Source: Curvibacter cyanobacteriorum (lineage in GTDB: Bacteria; Pseudomonadota; Gammaproteobacteria; Burkholderiales; Burkholderiaceae_C). From it: 64,000 nucleotides of DNA. The stretch is from assembly GCF_028649475.1 (NCBI RefSeq), contig NZ_JAQSIP010000001.1, positions 310,001 to 374,000 on the forward strand, read 5' to 3'. Shown piece by piece: positions 24,388 through 33,274 of the stretch. The notes under the pieces are model-generated. The model searched no databases, was not told the origin of the DNA, and was given only the letters and a program-made list of their open reading frames with translations. Every line of letters begins with the position of its first letter. Within the stretch, counting starts at the first letter, position 1. The position numbers and the translations under genes were made by a program.

Positions 24388-26925
24388 ATGGCCCCGCAGT
24401 TGTCCGATTGGGTCTTGCTGGAAACCGCAGCAGGTGAATGGCCGGCACCGCCGACTGGCGCGGGGCCCTGGTGGCCGGCCAGCGTGCCAGGCACGGTGTG
24501 CGAAGCCCTGGCCGCGGCGGGGCAATTGGATTTGCAAGCCCCGCGTGCGCTCGATGGGCGCGATTTTTGGTACCGCTGCGACTGGCCTGCCAGCCCCGCG
24601 GGCACCTTGCACCTGGAGGGGCTGGCGGGCACGGTCGAGGTTTGGCTGGGCGCCGAGTGCCTGGCCCGCCACCAGCAAATGGGGCAGCCCCTGACGCTGG
24701 CCGTCGCGGCGCAGCCGGACACCCAGCTGTACCTCGCGGTGCGCGGCGGCGCCGCCTGGCCCAAGCGCAGCGGGCGCGCGCGCTGGCGCCCGCGCATGAT
24801 CCAACCCGCCAGCCTGCGCGACGCGCGCCAGACCCTGCTGGGCCACATGCCTGGGTGGTGCCCCGAATGGACGCCGCTGGGGCCGTATCGGCCCGTGCAC
24901 TTCCAGGCCCAGGGCGCGGCAGACGCCGCATGGGCGGTGCAAAGCCTGCAAGCCGATGTCCGGGCCGGCCAGGCCTGGCTGTCGGTGCGCCTTCGCGGCC
25001 CGGCCGAAGGGCAGGGCGCGGCCTTGGCCTGTGCCGGGCAGTCCCTGCCCTTGGTGCTTCAAGCCGATGGGTCGCACGGGTTCGATGGCCCGGTGCCTGG
25101 GGCGGCGCTGTGGTGGCCGCACACCCATGGCGTGCCGGTGTGCCATGCCTTGCGTGTGGCGGTGCCGGGGCAGCCGGGGCTGAGCCAGGACCTGGGCGAG
25201 GTGGGTTTTCGCCACCTCACCCTGGACCAGCAGGGCGGCGCTTTCAGCCTGCAGGTCAACGGCGTGCCGGTGTTCTGCCGCGGCGTGTGTTGGACCCCGA
25301 CCGACTTGCTGCGCCTGCGTTCCGACCCGGTGCAGCTGTCGGCGCAGGTGCATCACCTGGTGCACGGGGGCGCGAACATGGTCCGCGTCGGCGGCACCCT
25401 GTGGTACGAGGACGAGGCTTTTTACCGCGCCTGCGACCGGGCAGGGCTGTTGGTCTGGCAGGACTTCATGCTGGCCAATTTTGACTACCCGGGGCGCGAT
25501 GCGACTTTCCTGGCCGAACTCGAGGCCGAGGCCCGCTGCTTTTTGGACCGCACCCGTCAGCATCCGTGCCTGGCCCTGCTGTGCGGCGGTAGCGAAGTGC
25601 GGCAGCAGGCCGAGATGCTGGGCGTGGACTGGCCCGAAGACGACCCGATTTACAGCGGCCTGCTGGCGCGCCTGAGCACCGAGTCACGCCCCGATGTGCC
25701 CTATGTGGCCAACACGCCCTGGGGCGGCGCGCCGGTCTTCAACACGGCCCACGGCGTCAGCCATTACTACGGTGTGGGGGCCTACATGCGGGGTCTGGAC
25801 GACGCGCGGCGGTCCCAGGTGCGCTTTGCCAGCGAATGCCTGGCCCTCGCCCATGTGCCCGCCGAGGCGGAGTTGTCGGCCGAGTTGGCGCGCCACCCGC
25901 TCGACAGCCGCTGGAAGCGCGGCACGCCGCGCGATCTGGGCGCCTCCTGGGACTTTGACGATGTGCGCGACCACTACGTGCAGGCGCTCTACGGGGTCGA
26001 CCCCGCCCGCTTGCGCCGCGAAGACCCGGTGCGCTACCTGGACCTGGGCCGCGCCGTCTCTTGCGACCTGGCCGAGGCCGTGTTCTCCGAATGGCGCCGC
26101 GACGGCAGCCCCTGCGCGGGGGGCTTGGTCTGGCAGTGGCGTGACCTGCGTCCGGGGGCCGGTTGGGGCCTGCTGGACGAGGCCGGCCAACCCAAGCCGG
26201 TCTGGCAGGCTTTGGCCCGGCACTGGCAGCCACTGCAATTGCTCATCACCGACGAGGGGCTCAATGGCCTGGACCTGCATGTGGTGCACGAGGGCGCCGA
26301 GCCGCGGGACCTGGTGCTGGAACTGCAGGCCTTGCGAGATGGCCAGCGCGTGGTCATCGAGGGGCACGCCCGCTTCAGCCTGCCCGGGCGCGGCCGCCGC
26401 CGCTTCAGCAGCACCGACTTGCTGGGGCGCTTTTTTGACAGTACCTACGCCTACCGCTTTGGCCCGCCGGCGCACGACGTCAGCATCGCCACCCTGCGCG
26501 ATGCCCACAGCCAGGCCCTGTTGGGCTGGGCCGTGCACCTGCCGCAGCGCGCCTTGCCCCGCACCGAGCTGGGTTGGCAGACCCGGCTCGAGCGCGACGC
26601 CCAGGGGTTGGCCCTGTACGTCACGGGCACGCGTTTCAGCCAGTACCTGCATTTCAACAGTGCCAGCCATCGACCCTGTGTGGACTGGTTCCACCTGCCG
26701 CCAGGGGTCGAGCAGTGCATTCGCCTGCAGGCCCGTGACGGGGTGACTGTGGCGCCCGCCTTGGCGGGGGGCAGCCTGCGGGCCTTGAACAGCCTCAGCG
26801 AGCGCTGGGTCCGCTTCAGCGACGCGGTCGAGGTCGGTGGCGGCGCCGCGCACGGGGGGGGCCAGCCGGCCGCTCCGTCGCAGCCGCGGCCTGCTGCCAG
26901 CGCCCCCTCGGAGTCTTCAGCATGA
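24388..26925 (+). CDS. GH2 beta-mannosidase-like protein with altered acid/base motif
   Basis: Encodes 845 residues with the glycoside hydrolase family 2 layout: N-terminal jelly-roll, an Ig-like domain, then a TIM barrel beginning GVPVFCRGVCWTPTDLL. The nucleophile region RFASECLALAHVP carries Glu483, matching the S-E of beta-mannosidases. The acid/base motif, normally W-x-G-N-N-E, reads LLCGGSE with Glu403. There is no signal peptide, so it should be cytoplasmic. It may act on, or bind, a glycan intermediate. It ends in a low-complexity tail after a G8 run. Coupled to the next gene by a four-base overlap. Confidence 0.82.
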   Translation: MAPQLSDWVLLETAAGEWPAPPTGAGPWWPASVPGTVCEALAAAGQLDLQAPRALDGRDFWYRCDWPASPAGTLHLEGLAGTVEVWLGAECLARHQQMGQPLTLAVAAQPDTQLYLAVRGGAAWPKRSGRARWRPRMIQPASLRDARQTLLGHMPGWCPEWTPLGPYRPVHFQAQGAADAAWAVQSLQADVRAGQAWLSVRLRGPAEGQGAALACAGQSLPLVLQADGSHGFDGPVPGAALWWPHTHGVPVCHALRVAVPGQPGLSQDLGEVGFRHLTLDQQGGAFSLQVNGVPVFCRGVCWTPTDLLRLRSDPVQLSAQVHHLVHGGANMVRVGGTLWYEDEAFYRACDRAGLLVWQDFMLANFDYPGRDATFLAELEAEARCFLDRTRQHPCLALLCGGSEVRQQAEMLGVDWPEDDPIYSGLLARLSTESRPDVPYVANTPWGGAPVFNTAHGVSHYYGVGAYMRGLDDARRSQVRFASECLALAHVPAEAELSAELARHPLDSRWKRGTPRDLGASWDFDDVRDHYVQALYGVDPARLRREDPVRYLDLGRAVSCDLAEAVFSEWRRDGSPCAGGLVWQWRDLRPGAGWGLLDEAGQPKPVWQALARHWQPLQLLITDEGLNGLDLHVVHEGAEPRDLVLELQALRDGQRVVIEGHARFSLPGRGRRRFSSTDLLGRFFDSTYAYRFGPPAHDVSIATLRDAHSQALLGWAVHLPQRALPRTELGWQTRLERDAQGLALYVTGTRFSQYLHFNSASHRPCVDWFHLPPGVEQCIRLQARDGVTVAPALAGGSLRALNSLSERWVRFSDAVEVGGGAAHGGGQPAAPSQPRPAASAPSESSA

Positions 26926-28766
26926 CGCCGGGCGTGGTCCACAACACCCCCGTGCAATGGCACGCGCCGGCCCGCGGGGCCTTGCGCCATGTGGTGCTGC
27001 TGTGCAACACCCTCGGTGACGAAGGGCTTTATGCCTACCGTCCGCTGGTGGCGCTGGCCGAAGACCTGGCCCAGGCGGGCCTGGGGGTGCTGCGTTTCAG
27101 CTTCCCCGACCAGGACGACGGCGTGGACCTGGCCCCCGAGGCCGATGCCCTGCAGGCGTCGCTGGACACCGTGCTGGACCTGCTGGCCTGGGTGCAGCAG
27201 CAGTGGCCTGGTGTGGCCATCAGCCTGTGCGGCTACCGTCTGGGTGCCTTGCTGGCGGCCGAGGCCGCGGCGCGCAGCCCGGGTGTGGGCGCGCTGGCCT
27301 TGTTGGCACCGGTCTTGTCGGGGCGGATTGCGCTGCGCGAACTGGCCCTCAAGAGCGGTCAGGCCGTGGCCGCCGACCAGGCCCTGGTGCAGGACGGTTG
27401 GCACCTGTCGCCCGCCTCGCGTGAGACCCTGGCCCGACTGGACGCCCAGGCCTTGCTGGCAGCCCCGCCGGCGCAGGGCCGTGTGTTCAGTGACACGGGG
27501 CTGCGTGCCGCCGAGAAGCTGGTGAGCAGCCTGCAACTGGCTGGCGCCGGTGACTGGCGCGTCGAGCCCGCAGAAGACTTGGTGTCGTTGCGGGCGTACT
27601 CGCATTTGGTCACGGTGCCGGAGGCCACCTTTTCGGCGCTGGTGGCGTGGTTGGCCGGTCTGACACCCGTCGCCGGGACGGCTGATCCGGCGGGTGCAGC
27701 GAATACCGAGAACACCGGGATCACTGCGGCGCCGCACCAGACCGTGGCGCTGGCGGACGCCGTGTGCTCGGCCACGCTGAGCCTGCCCGGGGCCGCGGAG
27801 CGTGCCCTGCGCCTGGGGCCGCAGCAGCGCCTTGCGGGGGTGCTGTGCACCCCGCCGGGGGCCCGCACGCAGCCGCAAGCGGGCCACCCGGCCACCCCCT
27901 GCCTGCTGATCCTCAGCACCGCGGGCAACCCCAGTGCGGGGCAAAGCCGCAGTGCGGTGCGACTGGCCCGGGCGCTGGCGCAGCGTGGCGTCGCTTCGCT
28001 GCGTGTCGATGTGCGCGGCAACGGCAACAGCCTGCCGGTGCAGCGGGCCCGCAACTGGGCCATGTACACCGAGGCCCCGACCGACGACGTGGTGGCCGCG
28101 CTGGACTGGTTGCAGCAGCAGGGCTGGGCCCAGCCCGCCGTGTTCGGCCTGTGCTCCGGGGCCTACCTGGCGCTGCAGGCGGCGGTGCAGGACCCGCGCC
28201 CGGGGCGTTTGCTGCTGGTCAACCTGCAGAGCTTTCTGTGGCAGGGCGCGCCGTTCGGCGCCGAGCTCGAAGCCCCGGCGCCAGGGGGCGGGGCGGCCGC
28301 AGCGCCCGCCTCGGGCGATGGCGTGCAACTCAAGCACCTGGGCCGCTACAAACAAATCATCTTCACGCGGGACTTTTGGCGCCGCCTGTTCGCGGGCGAG
28401 GTGCACGTCTGGGGGGTGACCCGGCGCCTGGCTGCCAAGCTGGCCCTGCGCCTGGCCAGCCGGGTCCAGGCCAGCCTGCCCACCGGCTGGGTGCTGCTGC
28501 CCCAGCAGGCCGCGGTGCAGTCGCGGGTGGCCTGTCTGACACAGCGGGCCCTGCCCATCGACCTCATTTATGGCGACACCGACGCGGGCCTCAACGAGCT
28601 CGAGACCCTGTTCGGCCGCCAGGGCCAGCGCCTGACGCGCCAGCCAGGCGTGGCCCTGCAGCTGGTGCCCGGGGCGGATCACATGTTCATCGATCCGCCA
28701 TCCTTGCAAACTTTGATTCAATACGTGGGCGATACTTTGAGCCTCTCCAACGCCCCGTCTGCATGA
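26922..28766 (+). CDS. fusion of two exosortase-system-type alpha/beta hydrolase domains
   Basis: Encodes 614 residues. The first half (about 20-235) resembles exosortase A-associated hydrolase 2: LRFSFPDQDDG and SLCGYRLGALLA, where Arg106 occupies the nucleophile place, so this domain is probably not a standard hydrolase. The second half (about 290-605) resembles hydrolase 1: LRVDVRGNGNS and FGLCSGAYLALQA with Cys411 in the nucleophile elbow, candidate acid Asp552 or Asp554, and His587 in DHMFIDPPS. In most genomes these are separate genes. A thioesterase or acyltransferase role is inferred from the carrier-protein context. Confidence 0.82.
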   Translation: MTPGVVHNTPVQWHAPARGALRHVVLLCNTLGDEGLYAYRPLVALAEDLAQAGLGVLRFSFPDQDDGVDLAPEADALQASLDTVLDLLAWVQQQWPGVAISLCGYRLGALLAAEAAARSPGVGALALLAPVLSGRIALRELALKSGQAVAADQALVQDGWHLSPASRETLARLDAQALLAAPPAQGRVFSDTGLRAAEKLVSSLQLAGAGDWRVEPAEDLVSLRAYSHLVTVPEATFSALVAWLAGLTPVAGTADPAGAANTENTGITAAPHQTVALADAVCSATLSLPGAAERALRLGPQQRLAGVLCTPPGARTQPQAGHPATPCLLILSTAGNPSAGQSRSAVRLARALAQRGVASLRVDVRGNGNSLPVQRARNWAMYTEAPTDDVVAALDWLQQQGWAQPAVFGLCSGAYLALQAAVQDPRPGRLLLVNLQSFLWQGAPFGAELEAPAPGGGAAAAPASGDGVQLKHLGRYKQIIFTRDFWRRLFAGEVHVWGVTRRLAAKLALRLASRVQASLPTGWVLLPQQAAVQSRVACLTQRALPIDLIYGDTDAGLNELETLFGRQGQRLTRQPGVALQLVPGADHMFIDPPSLQTLIQYVGDTLSLSNAPSA

Positions 28767-30031
28767 GCTTTTCGCCCTCTCCTGACCCCGCTGCAGGCCT
28801 GACGCTGCAGCGCCTGACCGTGACCGGCCCCGCCGATCTGGCGCCGATCCGCGCCGACTGGCTGGGCCTGCTGGCCCAGGTCCCCAGCGCCTTGCCTTTT
28901 CAGACCCCTGAGTGGTGCCTGGCCTGGTGGGACACCTTTGCGGTGCAGACACGCTGGCGCCGTGACCACCTGACGCTGTTTGTCTGGCGTGATCGCGGGC
29001 GTCTGGTGGGCGTGTTGCCCCTGGTGCGCTCGGTGTCGGGCTGGGGCCCGCTGGCCTTGCTGACCCAATGGCGTCCGCTGGGGGCTGACCCCAACCTCAC
29101 CGAGCTGCGCGCGCCGCTGGTCTTGCCCGGCCACGAGGCCGCGGTCGCCCGTCAATGGCTGGACTGGGTGGCCCAGCACGCCGGCATGCACCAGGTGATC
29201 CTGCCCACCGAGCTGCTGATGCAGGAGCTGGCGCGCCGCCCCCAGCTGGCCCGACTCGGGCTGCGCGAGGTGCCCAACTACGTGTTGACCCCGGGCAGCG
29301 ACTGGCCGACCTTCAAAACAGGCCTCAAGCGCAACATCAAGGAATCGCTGCGCCGTTGTTACAACTCGCTGGCGCGTGAGGGGCTGTCGGCTCGGTTGGA
29401 GGTGCTCAGCGAGCCCGACCAGCTGCGCGCATTGCTGCCCGACTACTACCGCCTGCATGGCCTGCGGGCCGATCAGGCCGACACCATCGCACACCCCGAC
29501 TACTTTGAGGCCCCGCAACACCGGCGTTTCATCGACGGCTTGCTGTCGCAGGCGTCAGCCGGTGGCGCCCTCGGCCTGCGTCTGCTGGTGCTGCGGGTGG
29601 GCGAACAGGCGGTGGCCATGCGCCTGGCTTTTGTGACCCAGCAGTCGCTGTACCTGTACTACTCGGGCTACGAGCCGGCCTGGGGCCGCTTCAGCGTGAT
29701 GACCACCCTGGTCAGCGAGGCCATTCAGTGGGCCCAGGCCCAGGGCCTGAAGCAGGTCAACCTGTCGGTGGGCCGTGACGTGTCCAAAACCCGCTGGGGC
29801 CCCGAGGAGCGGCAGTTCACCGACCATTACCTGGCCGGTGGTGGGGCCTTTAACCGCTGGTTGATGCGCACGCTGGTGCGTCAGCGTGGCTTGAGTGCTG
29901 GTTACCTGACCGTCGAGCAAGCCGCCGAGGCCGCTGAGGCCGCATCCGCCGAGGCCCGTGCCGAAGCCTTGGCGCAGGCCCCCGCGCAGGCTGGCCCGGC
30001 GCCCGACGCACCGCCTGCCGCCTCGCGCTGA
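28763..30031 (+). CDS. FemAB/CelD-type GNAT-fold acyltransferase
   Basis: Encodes 422 residues. The first half has PFQTPEWCLAWWDTF and WRDRGRLVGVLPL, typical of the CelD/BioF2 (FemAB-related) fold; the second half has the GNAT-type LYLYYSGYEPAWGRFSVMTTLVSEAIQWAQAQGLKQVNLS, then GRDVSKTRWGPEERQ. FemAB-type enzymes transfer amino acids to peptidoglycan or glycans, and relatives sit in exopolysaccharide/exosortase loci. The tail (390-422) is Ala/Glu/Pro low complexity. It is the last gene of the operon, overlapping the hydrolase gene by four bases. Confidence 0.85.
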   Translation: MSFSPSPDPAAGLTLQRLTVTGPADLAPIRADWLGLLAQVPSALPFQTPEWCLAWWDTFAVQTRWRRDHLTLFVWRDRGRLVGVLPLVRSVSGWGPLALLTQWRPLGADPNLTELRAPLVLPGHEAAVARQWLDWVAQHAGMHQVILPTELLMQELARRPQLARLGLREVPNYVLTPGSDWPTFKTGLKRNIKESLRRCYNSLAREGLSARLEVLSEPDQLRALLPDYYRLHGLRADQADTIAHPDYFEAPQHRRFIDGLLSQASAGGALGLRLLVLRVGEQAVAMRLAFVTQQSLYLYYSGYEPAWGRFSVMTTLVSEAIQWAQAQGLKQVNLSVGRDVSKTRWGPEERQFTDHYLAGGGAFNRWLMRTLVRQRGLSAGYLTVEQAAEAAEAASAEARAEALAQAPAQAGPAPDAPPAASR

Positions 30032-30349
30032 GCCCTGCCACACCTTGCTTCGGGGGCGGCTTGACCCCCGTCATGCCCCGACCCGGTGCCGCTGCCCCAG
30101 CCCTGTGCAAGGCCGTCCAAGAGGCGGTGGGGCAGGGCCTTGGGTGCACCTGGGTGGCGTCCTCTACGTACTTCCCCGCACCAAGACCGAACCGACAGTC
30201 CTGTCCCTGCCTCGGGATTAGTGGCACAATCGCGTCCGCATTAAGGCCCTTCCCCAGCCACTGTCGCATCCGCCAACCGGTTCAGCCGTGTCGCGGAAGG
30301 TTTACTAACCAGCTAATGTTTCCCTCAGGGAAGCGGAGGTCAGCGGAAT
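30032..30349 (+). other. 318-bp spacer upstream of sucA
   Basis: No gene is supported. No clear terminator follows the acyltransferase gene. The spacer should contain the sucA promoter; CACAAT near 30225 is the best -10-like box but lacks a good -35. A small hairpin TTCCCT-C-AGGGAA lies just before the GGAGG ribosome site of sucA. Confidence 0.4.
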
Positions 30350-33226
30350 ATGAGCGATTCTTCGTCTGTCTACCAAGCCTACCAAGGCAACACCTATCTC
30401 TTCGGGGGCAACGCGCCCTACGTCGAAGAGATGTACGAAAACTACCTGGCCAACCCCGGTAGCGTCCCCGACACCTGGCGCGATTACTTCGACGCCCTGC
30501 AGCACGTGCCTGCTGTCGACGGCTCCAACGCCCGCGACGTGCCCCACCTGCCCGTCATCAACGCCTTCGCCGAGCGCGCCAAGCAAGGTCAGACCAAGGT
30601 CGTCCTGGCCAGCGCCGACGCCGAAATGGGCCGCAAGCGCACCGCGGTCCAGCAGCTGATCGCTGCCTACCGCAATGTCGGCGCACGCTGGGCCGACCTG
30701 GATCCGCTCAAGCGCACCGAACGCGCTCACATTCCGCAACTCGAGACCTCCTACTACGGCTTCACTGACGCTGACCAGGAAACCGTCTTCAACATCAGCA
30801 ACACCTTCTTCGGCAAGGAGACCATGTCTCTGCGCGAGTTGCTGAACGCGCTGCGTGAAACCTACTGCGGCACCATCGGCGCCGAGTACATGCACACCAC
30901 CGACCAGGACCAAAAGGCCTGGTGGCAAAAGAAGCTTGAAACCATTCGCAGCAAGCCGAACTTCGGCGCTGAGAAGAAGAAGCACATCCTCGACCGCCTG
31001 ACCGCAGCCGAAGGCCTCGAGCGCTACCTGCACACCAAGTACGTGGGTCAGAAGCGCTTCTCGCTCGAAGGCGGTGAGAGCTTCATCGCCGCGATGGACG
31101 AACTGATCCAGTCGGCTGGCGCCAAGGGCGTGCAAGAAATCGTGATCGGCATGGCCCACCGCGGTCGCCTGAACGTGCTGGTCAACACCCTGGGCAAGAT
31201 GCCCAAGGACCTGTTCGCCGAGTTCGACCACACCGCCCCGGAAGACCTGCCGGCCGGTGACGTGAAGTACCACCAAGGCTTCAGCTCCGACGTGACCACC
31301 CCTGGCGGCCCGGTTCACCTGTCGCTGGCCTTCAACCCCTCGCACCTGGAAATCGTCAACCCGGTGGTCGAAGGTTCGGTGCGCGCCCGCATGGACCGCC
31401 GCAACGACCCGCTGGGCAACCAAGTGCTGCCGGTGCTGGTGCACGGCGACGCGGCCTTCGGCGGCCAAGGCGTGAACCAGGAAACCCTGGCCCTGGCCCA
31501 GACCCGTGGTTACACCACGGGCGGCACGGTGCACATCATCATCAACAACCAGATCGGTTTCACCACCAGCGACCCGCGCGACATGCGCTCCAGCGCCTTC
31601 TGCACCGACATCGTCAAGATGGTCGAGGCCCCGGTGCTGCACGTCAACGGTGACGATCCTGAAGCCGTCGTGCTGGCCATGCAACTGGCGCTCGAGTTCC
31701 GCATGGAGTTCCGCCAAGACGTGGTGGTCGACATCACCTGCTTCCGCAAGCTGGGCCACAACGAGCAGGACACCCCGAGCCTGACCCAGCCGCTGATGTA
31801 CAAGAAGATCGCTGCCCACCCCGGCACGCGCAAGCTGTACGCCGACAAGCTGGCGGCCCAAGGCCTGGGCGCGACCCTGGGCGACGAAATGGTCAAGGAA
31901 TACCGCGCGGCCATGGACGCGGGTCGTCACACGGTCGATCCGGTGCTGACCAACTTCAAGAGCAAGTTCGCTGTGGACTGGAGCCCCTACCTGGGCAAGA
32001 AGTGGACTGACGCGGGCGACACCGCCATCCCGGCCGCTGAATGGCACCGTCTGGCTGAAAAGATCACCAAGATCCCGGCCACCGTCACCCCGCACCAACT
32101 GGTCAAGAAGGTCTACGACGACCGCGCCGCCATGGGCCGTGGCGACATCCCGGTGGATTGGGGCATGGGTGAAACCATGGCCTTCGCCTCCCTGGTGGCC
32201 AGCGGCTACCCGGTCCGTCTGTCGGGCGAAGACTGCGGTCGCGGCACGTTCACACACCGCCACGCGGTGATCCACGACCAAAACCGTGAGAAGTGGGACA
32301 CCGGCACCTACGTGCCGCTGCAAAACGTGGCCGAGAACCAGGCTCCGTTCGTGGTCATCGACTCGATCCTGTCCGAAGAAGCCGTGCTGGGCTTCGAGTA
32401 CGGCTACGCCTCGAACGACCCCAACACCCTGGTGATCTGGGAAGCCCAGTTCGGCGACTTCGCCAACGGCGCTCAGGTCGTGATCGACCAGTTCATCGCC
32501 TCGGGTGAAGTCAAGTGGGGCCGCGTCAACGGCCTGACCCTGATGCTGCCGCACGGCTACGAAGGCCAAGGCCCTGAGCACAGCTCGGCCCGCCTGGAGC
32601 GCTTCATGCAGCTGTCGGCCGACACCAACATGCAAGTGGTGCAACCGACGACCGCCAGCCAGATCTTCCACGTGCTGCGCCGCCAGATGGTGCGCAACCT
32701 GCGCAAGCCGCTGGTGATCATGACGCCCAAGTCGCTGCTGCGTAACAAGGACGCCACTTCGCCGCTGGTCGAATTCACCAAGGGCAGCTTCCAGACCGTC
32801 ATTGGCGAGCACAAGGAAGACGTGCTCAAGAAGGCCGATAAGGTCAAGCGCGTCATCGCCTGCTCGGGCAAGGTGTACTACGACCTGGCCAAGAAGCGCG
32901 AAGAAAAGGGCGCCGACGACGTGGCCATCATCCGCGTCGAACAGCTCTACCCGTTCCCGCACAAGGCTTTTGCCGCCGAACTGAAGAAGTTCCCGAACGC
33001 CACCGACATCGTGTGGTGCCAGGACGAGCCGCAAAACCAAGGTGCCTGGTTCTTCGTGCAGCACTACATCCACGAAAACATGCTGGACGGCCAGAAGCTG
33101 GGTTACTCGGGCCGCGCAGCGTCTGCTTCGCCGGCCGTGGGTTACTCGCACCTGCACCAGGAACAGCAAAAGGCGCTGGTCGACGGCGCTTTCGCCAAGC
33201 TCAAGGGTTTTGTGCTGACCAAGTAA
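30350..33226 (+). CDS. sucA: 2-oxoglutarate dehydrogenase E1 component
   Basis: Encodes 958 residues, the usual length. It is the thiamine-diphosphate-dependent decarboxylase of the TCA-cycle complex. Signatures are the N-terminal LFGGNAPYVEEMYENYL, AHRGRLNVLVNTLGK, the ThDP/Mg motif from HGDAAFGGQG to NNQIGFTTSDP, and AHSSARLERFMQL-type sequence (EHSSARLERFMQL) in the C-terminal domain. GGAGG is ten bases before the ATG. It forms an operon with sucB and lpd, 48 bases upstream of sucB. Confidence 0.98.
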   Translation: MSDSSSVYQAYQGNTYLFGGNAPYVEEMYENYLANPGSVPDTWRDYFDALQHVPAVDGSNARDVPHLPVINAFAERAKQGQTKVVLASADAEMGRKRTAVQQLIAAYRNVGARWADLDPLKRTERAHIPQLETSYYGFTDADQETVFNISNTFFGKETMSLRELLNALRETYCGTIGAEYMHTTDQDQKAWWQKKLETIRSKPNFGAEKKKHILDRLTAAEGLERYLHTKYVGQKRFSLEGGESFIAAMDELIQSAGAKGVQEIVIGMAHRGRLNVLVNTLGKMPKDLFAEFDHTAPEDLPAGDVKYHQGFSSDVTTPGGPVHLSLAFNPSHLEIVNPVVEGSVRARMDRRNDPLGNQVLPVLVHGDAAFGGQGVNQETLALAQTRGYTTGGTVHIIINNQIGFTTSDPRDMRSSAFCTDIVKMVEAPVLHVNGDDPEAVVLAMQLALEFRMEFRQDVVVDITCFRKLGHNEQDTPSLTQPLMYKKIAAHPGTRKLYADKLAAQGLGATLGDEMVKEYRAAMDAGRHTVDPVLTNFKSKFAVDWSPYLGKKWTDAGDTAIPAAEWHRLAEKITKIPATVTPHQLVKKVYDDRAAMGRGDIPVDWGMGETMAFASLVASGYPVRLSGEDCGRGTFTHRHAVIHDQNREKWDTGTYVPLQNVAENQAPFVVIDSILSEEAVLGFEYGYASNDPNTLVIWEAQFGDFANGAQVVIDQFIASGEVKWGRVNGLTLMLPHGYEGQGPEHSSARLERFMQLSADTNMQVVQPTTASQIFHVLRRQMVRNLRKPLVIMTPKSLLRNKDATSPLVEFTKGSFQTVIGEHKEDVLKKADKVKRVIACSGKVYYDLAKKREEKGADDVAIIRVEQLYPFPHKAFAAELKKFPNATDIVWCQDEPQNQGAWFFVQHYIHENMLDGQKLGYSGRAASASPAVGYSHLHQEQQKALVDGAFAKLKGFVLTK

Positions 33227-33274
33227 GGTCGTCTCTGCCCCCTCGAACCAGAACAAGATACTGAAAGAATTGAA

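Noticed and set aside
26451-28952. Long minus-strand frame opposite the GH2 and hydrolase genes
   Set aside because: Antisense shadow; the plus-strand genes have clear domains and tight coupling.
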